A DNA stretch of 64,000 nt. It comes from Arthrobacter sp. SW1 (GTDB lineage Bacteria; Actinomycetota; Actinomycetes; Actinomycetales; Micrococcaceae). The stretch covers positions 248,001 through 312,000 of the forward strand of contig NZ_MJLT01000034.1 in NCBI RefSeq assembly GCF_001766675.1. The letters run 5' to 3'. Each line of letters opens with the position of its first letter. Positions within the stretch are counted from its first letter, which is position 1. Shown here one piece after another: positions 47,168-56,362 of the stretch. Made by a program: the position numbers and the translations under genes. The notes under the pieces were generated by a model, which made no database searches, had not been told where the DNA came from, and worked only from the letters and a program-made list of their open reading frames with translations.

Positions 47168-47968
47168 CTAGCTGCTGTACGGCATCTTCGCCAGGCGTTC
47201 CCCGATACGCCTGCTGCGTTCGCCCGCCCGCGCGAGCCGCGCCAACTCCCGGTTCCGGCGTTCGCCGAGCACCGCCCAGATGTAGTCCTCGGGGAGCGTT
47301 CCGGGCGGCGGCGGGGGAGCCACATGTGAGGACAGTTCCGCGGCGAGCGACGTACCCATGGCGACGCGCGACGCCGGAGCCATCCTGGGTGCCTGCTGCA
47401 CGAATTGCGCCGCCCGCCGGGCGGTTGTGTCCGGGATTCTGCCGATATCCGCCAGCGCGGCCCAGCCCTGCAGGTACGGCGGGGCGACCGGATAGACCTT
47501 TGCTTCCGCCGCCACCCGCTGGCGGAGGGAATAAGTCCCGGCCATGATGTCGCCCAGTCGCTTCGACTTGTCGTTGAAGAGGGCCACGCCGACGGCCAGG
47601 CCGCCGAACGTCAGGTAGATCTCGAGGAAGCCGATGACGCCGCGGATCACGGCGTGCCGGAAGCGGATGGACCCTCCGTCGTCGCGCACGATCCGCAGTC
47701 CGACGGCGAGCTTGCCGAGGGAGCGGCCCCGGCTCAGGGTCTCCACGGCCACCGGCACAATGACCAGGCAGAGCACCACGCTGGAGAGGACCATGGCCCG
47801 GCCGGCGGCTTCGTCGACGTCCGGGAGCACGCTGAACATCAGGACGAGGATGCCGACCAGGAGCAGGTAATGGACCAGCATGTCCAGCGCCAGGCCAAGG
47901 CCACGGGCGGCAAATGATGCCGGGCGCAGTTCAAGGACCACTGCCTCGCCGGTGATGATGGAACTCAT
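47168..47968 (-). CDS. RDD family membrane protein
   Basis: This 266-aa protein carries an RDD domain of three helices: ARGLGLALDMLVHYLLLVGIL with the eponymous Arg and Asp, then VETLSRGRSLGKLAVGLRIVRDDGG and the late FNDKSKRLGDIMAGTYSLRQR. The last 110 residues are soluble and arginine-rich. The ATG at 47968 follows a G-rich stretch. It is divergent from the SpoIIM-like gene with 109 bp between, the pairing seen in Rv3695/Rv3694c. Function is unknown; ion or osmolyte transport has been suggested for some RDD proteins. Confidence 0.92.
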   Translation of the reverse strand: MSSIITGEAVVLELRPASFAARGLGLALDMLVHYLLLVGILVLMFSVLPDVDEAAGRAMVLSSVVLCLVIVPVAVETLSRGRSLGKLAVGLRIVRDDGGSIRFRHAVIRGVIGFLEIYLTFGGLAVGVALFNDKSKRLGDIMAGTYSLRQRVAAEAKVYPVAPPYLQGWAALADIGRIPDTTARRAAQFVQQAPRMAPASRVAMGTSLAAELSSHVAPPPPPGTLPEDYIWAVLGERRNRELARLARAGERSRRIGERLAKMPYSS

Positions 47969-48077
47969 GGTGCCCCCAAAGTGCGATTCCTCTGTTGTAC
48001 CGAGTCTAGGCTGCGTGGTGGAAAGCCTGGACGTGGTGTACGAAGCGGGGTGGAGCCGGCGGGGATAGGGTAGTGCC

Positions 48078-49070
48078 GTGGATATGGATGCCTTCGCTGC
48101 GGTGCACTCGGCCACGTGGGCGCGCCTGCATGGGCTCGCGCATCAGCGGCGGCTGAGCGGGGACGAAGCCGATGAGCTCCTGAAGCTGTACCAGGAAGCG
48201 TCATCGCACCTTTCGCTGATCCGTTCCGTGGCGCCGGAAAGCGCAGTGTCTGCGTCCCTCTCGGCGGCACTGGCACAGGCCCGGACCCGTTTCACGGGTG
48301 CCCGCTCCAACTTCATGGAAGACCTGGCCATGTTCTTCGTGGTCTCCCTTCCGGCCGCCTTCTACCGGCTGCGCTGGCTCACGGTGTGGTGCGGGGTCTT
48401 CTTCTGCCTTGTCACCGCGGCGTACGCATTCTGGATCGGGACTTCGCCGGAGGCCCTGCGCGCCGTGGGAAGCAACGCCAGGGTGCAGCAGTACGTGGAC
48501 GAAGACTTCATCGACTATTACTCGGAAAATCCCGCAGCCTCCTTCGCCGGAGCGGTCTGGACCAACAATGCCTGGATTGCGGCGCAGGCCGTGGCCTTCG
48601 GCATTACGGGGTTCTGGGTGCCGATGATCCTGGTGGCCAACGCCCAGGGCCTGGGCATCGCGGCCGGGCTCTTCACCGCCACCGGCAAGTTGGACGTGTT
48701 CTTCAGCTACATCCTGCCGCACGGCCTCATGGAAATGACGGCGGTCTTCATTGCTTCCGCGGCCGGGCTGAAGATTTTCTGGGCCATCGTGTCGCCCGGG
48801 CCGAGACGCCGCCTCCAGGCCGTGGCGGACGAAGGCCGTTCCCTGATCACCGTGGCCTTGGGACTGGTGATGGTGCTGTTTGTCTCAGGCCTGGTGGAGG
48901 CATTCGTAACGCCGAGCCCCTTGCCGGTGTGGGCCAAGGTAGCCATCGGTGCGCTGGTGCTCGCAGCCTATTGGGCCTACACCTTGGTCCTGGGCAGACG
49001 GGCCGTCCGTGCCGGGGCCACCGGTGACCTCGACAGCAGGGACGCCGGCTACCGAGCCATCGCCGCCTGA
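48078..49070 (+). CDS. SpoIIM-like (stage II sporulation protein M) membrane protein
   Basis: This 330-aa membrane protein belongs to the SpoIIM superfamily, present in non-sporulating actinobacteria. After a soluble helical N-terminus (about 90 residues), it has the characteristic AFWIGTSPEAL segment, NPAASFAGAVWTNNAWIAAQ, and the conserved ILPHGLMEMTAVFIASAAGLKI. The GTG at 48078 or the ATG two codons later are both usable. It is divergent from the RDD gene. In mycobacteria this pair adjoins moxR and DUF58 genes; here those lie 10 kb away in the same window. Confidence 0.92.
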   Translation: MDMDAFAAVHSATWARLHGLAHQRRLSGDEADELLKLYQEASSHLSLIRSVAPESAVSASLSAALAQARTRFTGARSNFMEDLAMFFVVSLPAAFYRLRWLTVWCGVFFCLVTAAYAFWIGTSPEALRAVGSNARVQQYVDEDFIDYYSENPAASFAGAVWTNNAWIAAQAVAFGITGFWVPMILVANAQGLGIAAGLFTATGKLDVFFSYILPHGLMEMTAVFIASAAGLKIFWAIVSPGPRRRLQAVADEGRSLITVALGLVMVLFVSGLVEAFVTPSPLPVWAKVAIGALVLAAYWAYTLVLGRRAVRAGATGDLDSRDAGYRAIAA

Positions 49071-49199
49071 CCTCGTATTCCGTTTCCGCCGGGGTGGCTC
49101 ACGGACTGTGCGCAGGGGCTGACGGTAGGCTCGAACACAGTGAAATATTGCCGGCGCCCCCAGTGTCCCGGCATGCGAACCCGACGGAAGTGAAGCGAC

Positions 49200-50393
49200 G
49201 TGAGTGACAAAAACCCGAACCCCGGCAATCCCGACGTGGATATCAACGACGACGGCGAGCCGGCTTTCGAGTGGATGAAGCCGGCAGCCGCCAAGACGAC
49301 GCCGGAGAAAACGCCGTCTGGGCCCTCTCTCGAGGGCAAGCCCGCCGCGAAGGATAAGGCCACCACGGAAGAGGCCCCGGCGGAAAAGCCCGCAAAGTCC
49401 GACGCCGGCGCGGCCGGCGCCGTTAGCGGCACTGCCGTTCCCGCCTCCGCTGCCGCCGCCCCGGCGGGAAAGCAGCCGGAAAGCCGCGCCGACCGCAAAG
49501 CCGCAGAGGCTGCGGAGTCCACCCCGGAACCGGCGCTGTTCGCGGAACCGCTTCCGACGTCGGCCCTCCAGGTCCGGCCGCCGGAAGCCGAGGTGGAACG
49601 CCGCAATGCCGAACGTGAGCAGGCGGCCAATGCCAAGCCGGTAACGCCGCGCATCTTCCAGGTGCTCCTGGCCGTGTTCTATCCGGTGGTGCTGCTGGTC
49701 CTGGCCATCCGGGCCGTCACCAGCCCGCTCTTCCTTTGGGTGGAGTACAACCGTCCGGGTTTCCCTGGCGACGGATACGGTTTCAGCACCGATGACCGCA
49801 TGACCTACGGCTCCTACGCGGTGGACTACCTGAGCAACTGGTCCGGTTCGCGCTACCTCGGCGAGCTGGTGCACGAGGACGGCGCCAAGCTGTTCAAGGA
49901 CAGCGAAGTGGCACACATGGCGGACGTGAAGCTCGTGATGCTCTCGGCGTTCGCGGCCGCGGCGCTGATGGTGTTGATCGGCGTCATCGGCATGCTGTAC
50001 CTGCGCAGGAAGAGCACCGGGGGCATCCGCCGCGGGCTCTTCGCCGGTTCGCTGGCAACGCTGGTGCTCATCATCGCGCTCGGCACCCTTGGCGTGCTCG
50101 GCTGGCAGCAGTTCTTCACCGCGTTCCACCAGGTGTTTTTCGCCAACGGCACTTGGACCTTCGCCCTGGATGACACCCTGATCCGCCTGTTCCCGGGCCA
50201 GTTCTGGATGGACGCGGGAATCGCGATCGCCGGGCTGGTGTTCCTGGCGTCGCTCCTTACGCTGATCTTCACCTGGCCCACGCGCCGCCGCCGCGGCCTG
50301 CCGCCCCGCAAGGGTGCAGCTGCGGCTGGGCCTTCGGAGACGAAGGACGACAAGGCCGCGGATGCGAACACCAAGGACGGCGTGAAGGCCTAG
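49200..50393 (+). CDS. TIGR01906 (DUF1461) family membrane protein
   Basis: This 397-aa protein has a 145-residue low-complexity N-terminus rich in Ala, Pro, Lys and Glu, then a membrane region matching TIGR01906: helix VLLAVFYPVVLLVLAIRA, an outer loop with FSTDDRMTYGSYAVDYL and HMADVKLVM, and further helices around LFPGQFWMDAGIAIAG. Function unknown. The GTG start follows GGAAGTGAAG. It is convergent with the mannosyltransferase gene across 3 nt. The disordered N-terminal tail is unusually long for this family. Confidence 0.87.
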   Translation: MSDKNPNPGNPDVDINDDGEPAFEWMKPAAAKTTPEKTPSGPSLEGKPAAKDKATTEEAPAEKPAKSDAGAAGAVSGTAVPASAAAAPAGKQPESRADRKAAEAAESTPEPALFAEPLPTSALQVRPPEAEVERRNAEREQAANAKPVTPRIFQVLLAVFYPVVLLVLAIRAVTSPLFLWVEYNRPGFPGDGYGFSTDDRMTYGSYAVDYLSNWSGSRYLGELVHEDGAKLFKDSEVAHMADVKLVMLSAFAAAALMVLIGVIGMLYLRRKSTGGIRRGLFAGSLATLVLIIALGTLGVLGWQQFFTAFHQVFFANGTWTFALDDTLIRLFPGQFWMDAGIAIAGLVFLASLLTLIFTWPTRRRRGLPPRKGAAAAGPSETKDDKAADANTKDGVKA

Positions 50394-50396
50394 GCC

Positions 50397-52034
50397 CTAA
50401 ATCCAGGACGGCATCCACATGCGCATGCGCCAGTCCTGGTAGCCGATGGTCTCCGCCGTCCACACGGGATAGAAATACGCGGACACCAGGACGGCGAGCA
50501 CCAGGATCAACGCCACGAGGTACAGCCCGGAAAGCCTGCGCCATTGCGGGTCTCCGGGCTTGCCCAGGATGCGGCCCAGGCAGTACGTCTGGGCCAGGAT
50601 CAGGAACGGTTCGAAGGACAGCGCGTAGAAGAAGAACATGGTGCGTTCCGGATACATGAACCACGGCAGGTATCCGGCCGCGACGCCGGCCAGGATGGCT
50701 CCGGCGCGCCAATCGCGGCGGCCGATCCACCAGAAGAGCAGGGCCGCCAGGGCGATCGTGGCACCCCACCAGATCACCGGGTTGCCCACCGAGAGCACCG
50801 CCGTGGTGCAGCTGGGCAGTTCGCAGCCGGCGGTGCCCTGCTTGGGGGATTCGTAGAAGAACGAGGTGGGACGGCCCATCACCAGCCAGCTCCAGGGGCT
50901 GGACTCGTATGGGTGGTCCGAGCCGAGTCCCTGATGGAACTTGTACGCCTCCAGATGGTAGTGGGCCAGGGAGCGCAGGGGCGCAGGAATCCAGTCCCAG
51001 CCCGAGGCCGGCTGCTTCTCGGCCCAGCCACGGAAGTACGCTCCCGTGGACTGCAACCAGCCGGTCCAGGTGGCGAGGTACACCAGGGCCGCCGTCGGGA
51101 TCATGGTGAGGAACGCGGGAACGCCGTCCTTGAGCACGGCGGCACTGCCCCAGCTGCGGATGCCCGCAATGCGGCGGGCGTTCATGTCCCAGAAGACGGT
51201 GAGCAGGCCGAACACGGCCACGAAGGCCAGTGCAGACCATTTCACCCCGACCGCCAAACCTAGGCACACGCCCGCCACGAGGCGCCACCAGCGCATGCCA
51301 AGGAACGGACCGGCCACAAGCGCGGTCGCGGGCGGGGAACCGTTGCGGTACAAGGCGGCGAGCCTCGCCGCCAAGCGGCGCCGGCCGTCGTCGCGGTCCA
51401 TCAGCAGCGCGCCGAAGGCGGCAAGCACCCAGAACATCAGGAAGATGTCCAGGATGGCCGTGCGGGACATCACCAGGTGGTGCCCGTCGATCGCCAGCAG
51501 CAGGCCGGCCACTCCGCCCAGCACGTGGGAACGGAACAGCTTCAAGGCAATGAGGGTGACCAGGAAGACGGAGAGCGTTCCGGTCAGGGCCGCGGCGAAG
51601 CGCCAGCCGAAGGAGCTTTCCGGCCCAAAGAGAGCCATGCCCCAGGCGATCATCCACTTGCCAAGCGGCGGGTGGACAACGTATTCGGCAGTGTCGAGCG
51701 GCAGCACGGGGTGGCCTGCCTTGAAGGAGTCGTTGGCCTTCTCCGGCCAGTTGCGTTCGTAACCGCTCAGCAGGTAGGAGTAGGCGTCCTTGACGTAGTA
51801 GGTTTCGTCAAACACCAGGCTCTGCGGGGTGCCCAGCCGGACAAAGCGCAGGATTCCGGCGATCGCCGTGGTGATCACCGGCGTCAACCAGAACCACAGA
51901 CGCAACGACGGCGGATAGTCCCGCCAGCTTTGGATCCCGCCGATCAGCCGGGCCCGGAAGGCCTCTGCGGTGAAGGCTCCGGCGGGCCGCACCAGCCACG
52001 TCCGGGAGGCGGGGCGCACGGAGGTCTCAGTCAC
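50397..52034 (-). CDS. pmt: Dolichyl-phosphate-mannose-type protein mannosyltransferase
   Basis: This 545-aa polytopic enzyme transfers mannose from a polyprenyl-phosphate carrier to Ser/Thr of secreted proteins. The N-terminal outer loop carries the acidic pair in LVFDETYYVKDAYSYL, followed by VHPPLGKWMIAWGMALFG, both diagnostic of PMT/GT39 enzymes. About eleven helices are apparent. The GTG start is divergent from the M16-like gene; rsmI lies just beyond, as Rv1002c and Rv1003 do in M. tuberculosis. Mannose supply links it to manA in the same window. Confidence 0.94.
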   Translation of the reverse strand: MTETSVRPASRTWLVRPAGAFTAEAFRARLIGGIQSWRDYPPSLRLWFWLTPVITTAIAGILRFVRLGTPQSLVFDETYYVKDAYSYLLSGYERNWPEKANDSFKAGHPVLPLDTAEYVVHPPLGKWMIAWGMALFGPESSFGWRFAAALTGTLSVFLVTLIALKLFRSHVLGGVAGLLLAIDGHHLVMSRTAILDIFLMFWVLAAFGALLMDRDDGRRRLAARLAALYRNGSPPATALVAGPFLGMRWWRLVAGVCLGLAVGVKWSALAFVAVFGLLTVFWDMNARRIAGIRSWGSAAVLKDGVPAFLTMIPTAALVYLATWTGWLQSTGAYFRGWAEKQPASGWDWIPAPLRSLAHYHLEAYKFHQGLGSDHPYESSPWSWLVMGRPTSFFYESPKQGTAGCELPSCTTAVLSVGNPVIWWGATIALAALLFWWIGRRDWRAGAILAGVAAGYLPWFMYPERTMFFFYALSFEPFLILAQTYCLGRILGKPGDPQWRRLSGLYLVALILVLAVLVSAYFYPVWTAETIGYQDWRMRMWMPSWI

Positions 52035-52107
52035 CTGCCCATGCTACCGTCGCGGGCCGGGGATGCCGGGCGGGGAAAACCCGGAGTTTTCTGGAAGACT
52101 GTCCGCC

Positions 52108-53574
52108 ATGTCGCAGAAGGTGCACCGAGGCATCCACCATGGAATTCCCACGTATTCGCTCAAGGGCGGAGGACCGTGCAACGGGAAGCTGCATTTCGGC
52201 GTCGGCATGCGGGACGAGCCCGCTGTGCTGGCCGGGATCACCCACCTGGTGGAGCATGTCCTGCTCCGCATGGTCCAGCCGCAGACGGTGCTCTACGGCG
52301 GGACGACGGATACGGAGTCCGTGGAGTTCTGGGCGAGCGGGGAGCCGGGGGATGTCGCGGCCTTCCTCAACGCGATTGCTGCCGCTGTATGCCGCTTCCA
52401 GGGCCTACCCGCAGAGGACATTGAGCTGGAGAAGGTGGTGATCCATGCCGAGGACCCCGACAAATTCCGGGCGGTATCGAGCGGGCTGTACGGCTACCGT
52501 TTCGGAGCCGCGGACCTCGGAAACGCGCACTTCGGTGCGCCGGGTACACAAAGCCTCGACCGTTCGGAGGTGCTCTCCTGGGCGCAGCAATGGTTCGTTG
52601 CGGAGAACGCGGCGCTCACGTTTACCGGTGAGATACCGGAGTCCTTGAACGTGACGCTGCCGTCAGGCCGAGCGCCCGAACGGACCCCGGCAGTGCCGCT
52701 CCTCAAGGAGCCGACGCTGGTGGTCTCCCGGAAGGACGGCGTGGCCCTGTCCCTGCTGGTGCCCGATGCCGACGCCGGCATGCTTGCGGAAGCGCTCCGC
52801 TATGAACTGCTTGACCGGCTGCGCCATGATCGCGGGCTGATCTACTCAGTGGTGGACTTCCAGGCGCCGGTGGACGCCGACACGGTGCAGCTGGACCTCA
52901 TCCTGGATCCGACGGCGTCGAACATCCTCACAGCCTTCGACGCCGCAACCGCGGCCCTCCATGACATCGCCCGTAACGGTTTCAGCGGGGAAGCACTGGA
53001 TTACGCCCGCAAGGCCCGCACCTCCGAGCTGGAGTATGGACGGTCCGTGCCCGGTTGGCACCTTGACCGGCTGGCCGTGCGCGGATTGCGCGGCTGGAGC
53101 ACGCCCGGCCTGAAAACGGTCATCCGGCACACGGAATCGACGACGGCGGACAGCATGTCCGCCTCTCTCGCGGCAAGCATGGGAAGCCTCGTGGTCGCCG
53201 TCGCCGGCTACGCCAAACCCCGCAGGAAGCACGCCGCCGCGCACGGGCTGGCGCTGGACCGGTTCCGGATCTGGCAGGACACGGACACCACCGGTCCCGA
53301 TGGCCACCGCGTCTGGCGCGCCAAGGAGTCGGAAGCGGTCCTATGGCTCACACCGGAACGCCTTACGAAGCAGGACGGCAAAGGTGCCAAGGCAGTCGCC
53401 CTTGCGGACATCGTGCTGGTGGGTGACCGCAGCTGCGGCTGCATCTGCCTGCTGGACCGCTACGGCCGAAGCACGGAATTCGATTCCGGCGAATGGTCCA
53501 AGGGTAAGAGCCTGCGCAAGGCGCTGCTGGGAGCCTTCCCCGGAGAAACCGTCCGCGCCTTCCCGGAAGACTAG
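52108..53574 (+). CDS. M16 (insulinase-type) peptidase-like protein with novel C-terminus
   Basis: This 488-aa protein resembles a two-domain M16 peptidase. The inverse zinc motif HxxEH is present as THLVEHVLLR (His46, Glu49, His50); Glu108 or Glu115 could be the third ligand. A second M16-like half includes LLDRLRHDRGLIYSVVDFQAP. No signal peptide is seen, so it should be cytosolic. The last 80 residues, with VALADIVLVGDRSCGCICLL and the cysteine pair CGC, do not look like M16 and may form a small PH-like beta domain. It stands alone, not beside the pnp-linked M16 genes usual in actinobacteria. Its target is unknown. Confidence 0.82.
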   Translation: MSQKVHRGIHHGIPTYSLKGGGPCNGKLHFGVGMRDEPAVLAGITHLVEHVLLRMVQPQTVLYGGTTDTESVEFWASGEPGDVAAFLNAIAAAVCRFQGLPAEDIELEKVVIHAEDPDKFRAVSSGLYGYRFGAADLGNAHFGAPGTQSLDRSEVLSWAQQWFVAENAALTFTGEIPESLNVTLPSGRAPERTPAVPLLKEPTLVVSRKDGVALSLLVPDADAGMLAEALRYELLDRLRHDRGLIYSVVDFQAPVDADTVQLDLILDPTASNILTAFDAATAALHDIARNGFSGEALDYARKARTSELEYGRSVPGWHLDRLAVRGLRGWSTPGLKTVIRHTESTTADSMSASLAASMGSLVVAVAGYAKPRRKHAAAHGLALDRFRIWQDTDTTGPDGHRVWRAKESEAVLWLTPERLTKQDGKGAKAVALADIVLVGDRSCGCICLLDRYGRSTEFDSGEWSKGKSLRKALLGAFPGETVRAFPED

Positions 53575-53583
53575 TTCGCGAGG

Positions 53584-53615
53584 GCTCCGATCCGAGCGAA
53601 GCGAGGATTGGGAGC
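53584..53615 (+). terminator. Hairpin downstream of the M16-like gene
   Basis: An interrupted stem (53584-53588 with 53611-53615, then 53590-53593 with 53605-53608) follows the stop by about 12 nt. The pairing is imperfect and no U tract follows, so it is a weak terminator candidate. Confidence 0.4.
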
Positions 53616-53686
53616 GGACTAGTCGCTAGGGCCGGGAGCCGGTAGGCGGCGCCCGGCCTGCCGCGGTGCAAAGTACGCTTGGTCAG

Positions 53687-54607
53687 GTGAGTGAAGAAGC
53701 ACAGCCCCGGGCCGACGTCGACGATTCCGCCACGGAAGGGACGCTTGACGCAAGCCTCCTCCCGGAGATCCCCGGCGGGGGCCGGATCGTCCTGGCGGCC
53801 ACGCCCATCGGCAACGTGGGCGACGCTTCCAGCCGCCTCGTCGAACTCCTCCAGACCGCCCACATCATCGCCGCCGAGGACACCCGCCGCCTCCACCGCC
53901 TGGTGCACGCCCTCGGCATCGAAACCACCGGCCGCGTCATCAGCTATCACGAGCACAACGAAGCCACCAAGACCGCGGACCTGATCGAACAGGTCCAGGC
54001 CGGCAAGACCATCCTGATGGTCAGTGACGCCGGCATGCCTGCCGTGTCCGACCCCGGCTTCCGCCTGGTCGAGGCGGCCGTGGCGGCCGGCCTGTTCGTC
54101 ACCGCCGTGCCGGGCCCCTCCGCCGTACTGACCGCGCTCGCGCTCTCCGGCCTGCCCACCGACCGTTTCTGCTTCGAAGGCTTCCTGCCGCGCAAGGCGG
54201 GGGAGCGCAGCTCCCGGCTGGCGGAGCTCGACGGCGAACGCCGCACCATGGTGTTCTTTGAAGCACCGCACCGCCTCGAAGCCATGCTCCGCGCCCTCCA
54301 CGAACGCTTCGGCGGCGAACGGCGGATCGCCGTCTGCCGCGAACTGACCAAGACCTACGAGGAAGTCCTGCGCGGCACCGTCCACGAACTCCTCGAATGG
54401 GCGGAGAAGAACGAAGTCCGCGGCGAAATCGCCGTGGTGGTGGAAGGCGCACCCGAAAAAGCGCCCGGCGCCCCGGAAGACCACGTGGCCGCCGTCAACG
54501 AGCTCGTCGCCCAAGGAATCAGGCTCAAGGAAGCCGTTGCCGCCGTCGCCGAGGAAGCCCGCGTCAGCAAGCGCGAGCTCTACTCTGCCGTGCTCGCAGC
54601 GCGTTAA
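53687..54607 (+). CDS. rsmI: 16S rRNA (cytidine(1402)-2'-O)-methyltransferase
   Basis: RsmI (306 aa) methylates the ribose of C1402 in the ribosomal P site. The tetrapyrrole methylase-like core is evident: GRIVLAATPIGNVGDASSR, AAEDTRRLHRLV, YHEHNE, VSDAGMPAVSDPGFRLV and AVPGPSAVLTALALSGLP. A variable C-terminal helical domain ends KRELYSAVLA. The GTG at 53687 is preferred; the first 35 residues are not conserved. Its place near pmt is the mycobacterial order. Confidence 0.95.
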   Translation: MSEEAQPRADVDDSATEGTLDASLLPEIPGGGRIVLAATPIGNVGDASSRLVELLQTAHIIAAEDTRRLHRLVHALGIETTGRVISYHEHNEATKTADLIEQVQAGKTILMVSDAGMPAVSDPGFRLVEAAVAAGLFVTAVPGPSAVLTALALSGLPTDRFCFEGFLPRKAGERSSRLAELDGERRTMVFFEAPHRLEAMLRALHERFGGERRIAVCRELTKTYEEVLRGTVHELLEWAEKNEVRGEIAVVVEGAPEKAPGAPEDHVAAVNELVAQGIRLKEAVAAVAEEARVSKRELYSAVLAAR

Positions 54608-54646
54608 GGCTGTGCCCGCGGCGCGCTGACGCAGCCCGGCGGCAGG

Positions 54647-54662
54647 CTGTGCAAATGCACAG
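54647..54662. promoter_or_regulatory. Palindrome upstream of the aldehyde dehydrogenase gene
   Basis: Arms CTGTGCA (54647-54653) and TGCACAG (54656-54662) form a perfect dyad around AA. It lies about 30 nt upstream of a promoter candidate with TAGACA (54694-54699) and TACCGT (54718-54723) spaced 18 nt. The position fits an activator or repressor of the following gene. Confidence 0.45.
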
Positions 54663-54693
54663 AGACCAAGGCCACCGGCAGTGCGTGAAGGCG

Positions 54694-54723
54694 TAGACAC
54701 TCTTTTGGCGGCGGCAGTACCGT
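54694..54723 (+). promoter_or_regulatory. Promoter candidate for the aldehyde dehydrogenase gene
   Basis: TAGACA (-35) and TACCGT (-10) are separated by 18 nt, about 85 nt before the GTG start. The -10 matches the actinobacterial TAnnnT form. The remaining leader holds only the ribosome binding site GAAGGAG. Confidence 0.4.
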
Positions 54724-54809
54724 GGCAGTAATCCCCGCGATAATGCGACCCACGTAACACCAAGGGTTGGTGCATTTCTCCAAATCCACCGACTGACGAA
54801 GGAGTCACT

Positions 54810-56291
54810 GTGACTATCACCGCCGAGCGCGAAGCAGAACTGCTCGCCAAGGTCCCCACCGGTCTGTTCATCAACGGTGAATGGCGTGACGCCTCCACCG
54901 GCAAGACCTTCGACGTCGAAGACCCCGCTACCGGCAAGGTCCTCCTGAGCATCGCCGACGGCACCAGCGACGACGCCATGGCAGCCCTGGACGCCGCCGA
55001 TGCCGCACAGGCTTCCTGGGCCCGCACCGCCCCGCGTGAGCGCGCTGAAATCCTGCGCCGCGCCTTTGAACTCGTTACCGAGCGCGCCGAAGACTTCGCC
55101 CTCCTGATGACCCTCGAAATGGGCAAGCCCCTGGCCGAAGCCCGCGGCGAGGTCACCTACGGTGCTGAATTCCTGCGCTGGTTCTCCGAAGAGACCGTCC
55201 GCGACTACGGCCGCTACCTCACCACCCCCGAGGGCAAGAACAAGATCCTCGTCCAGCGCAAGCCCGTTGGCCCCTGCCTGCTGATCACCCCGTGGAACTT
55301 CCCGCTGGCCATGGCCACCCGCAAGATCGCCCCGGCCATCGCCGCCGGCTGCACCATGGTCATCAAGCCCGCCAAGTTCACCCCGTTGACCACCCAGCTC
55401 TTCGTCGCCACCCTGGTCGAGGCAGGCGTGCCGGCCGGCGTCGTCAACGTGGTGTCCTCCTCCAGCGCTTCCTCCATCTCCGGCCCGATCATGAAGGACT
55501 CCCGCCTCCGCAAGGTCTCCTTCACCGGTTCCACCGCCGTGGGCAAGCGCCTCATCGCCGACGCCGCCAACAACGTGCTGCGCACCTCCATGGAACTGGG
55601 CGGCAACGCGCCGTTCATCGTCTTCGAAGACGCCGACCTGGACAAGGCCGTCGAAGGCGCCATGGCCGCCAAGATGCGCAACATGGGCGAAGCCTGCACC
55701 GCAGCCAACCGCTTCCTGGTCCACGAATCCGTGGCCGAGGAGTTCACCGCCAAGTTCGCCGCAGCCATGGGCGCCCTGACCACCGGCCGCGGCACCGAGG
55801 ACACCTCCAAGGTGGGCCCGCTCATCGACTCCGGCGCCCGCGACGATGTCCACGCCCTGGTCGAGGCCGCAGTCGCACAGGGTGCCACGGTTGCCACCGG
55901 CGGCGGCCCCGTGGACGGCGACGGCTACTTCTACGCCCCCACGGTCCTGGCGAACGTCCCGAACGACGCCGACATCCTCGGTTCGGAAATCTTCGGCCCG
56001 GTGGCCCCCGTGACCACCTTCGCCACTGAAGAACAGGCCATCAAGCTCGCCAACGCCAGCGAATACGGCCTGGCCTCCTACCTCTACACCCGCGACTACG
56101 CACGGATGTTCCGCGTGGCCGAGCAGATCGAGTTCGGCATGGTCGGCTTCAACGCCGGTGTCATCTCGAACGCCGCGGCTCCGTTCGGTGGCGTCAAGCA
56201 GTCCGGCCTGGGCCGTGAAGGCGGCGCCGAGGGCATCGCCGAATACACCACCACCCAGTACATCGGCATCGCCGACCCGTACGCGGTCTGA
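54810..56291 (+). CDS. gabD: NAD(P)-dependent succinate-semialdehyde dehydrogenase
   Basis: This 493-aa aldehyde dehydrogenase most resembles succinate-semialdehyde dehydrogenases, which complete GABA degradation to succinate. The catalytic Cys296 is in GEACTAANRF and the general base Glu262 in MELGGNAPFIVF. The cofactor fold region FTGSTAVGKRLIADAA and PWNFPLAMATRKIAPA are diagnostic. The GTG start follows GAAGGAG. It is monocistronic, with a palindrome upstream and a terminator downstream. No GABA transaminase is adjacent, so the substrate could be another aldehyde. Confidence 0.88.
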   Translation: MTITAEREAELLAKVPTGLFINGEWRDASTGKTFDVEDPATGKVLLSIADGTSDDAMAALDAADAAQASWARTAPRERAEILRRAFELVTERAEDFALLMTLEMGKPLAEARGEVTYGAEFLRWFSEETVRDYGRYLTTPEGKNKILVQRKPVGPCLLITPWNFPLAMATRKIAPAIAAGCTMVIKPAKFTPLTTQLFVATLVEAGVPAGVVNVVSSSSASSISGPIMKDSRLRKVSFTGSTAVGKRLIADAANNVLRTSMELGGNAPFIVFEDADLDKAVEGAMAAKMRNMGEACTAANRFLVHESVAEEFTAKFAAAMGALTTGRGTEDTSKVGPLIDSGARDDVHALVEAAVAQGATVATGGGPVDGDGYFYAPTVLANVPNDADILGSEIFGPVAPVTTFATEEQAIKLANASEYGLASYLYTRDYARMFRVAEQIEFGMVGFNAGVISNAAAPFGGVKQSGLGREGGAEGIAEYTTTQYIGIADPYAV

Positions 56292-56309
56292 CATCTCCTC
56301 ACGCGCAAC

Positions 56310-56352
56310 AACGCGGGGGCCGGGTACCGAGGTGGTACACGGCCCCCGCGTT
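56310..56352. terminator. Terminator between aldehyde dehydrogenase and transglutaminase genes
   Basis: A perfect 13-bp stem (56310-56322 with 56340-56352) begins AACGC and ends GCGTT around a 17-nt loop that can itself pair through GTACC and GGTAC. The flanking genes converge, so it can serve both. Confidence 0.87.
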
Positions 56353-56362
56353 TGCGTTGATC

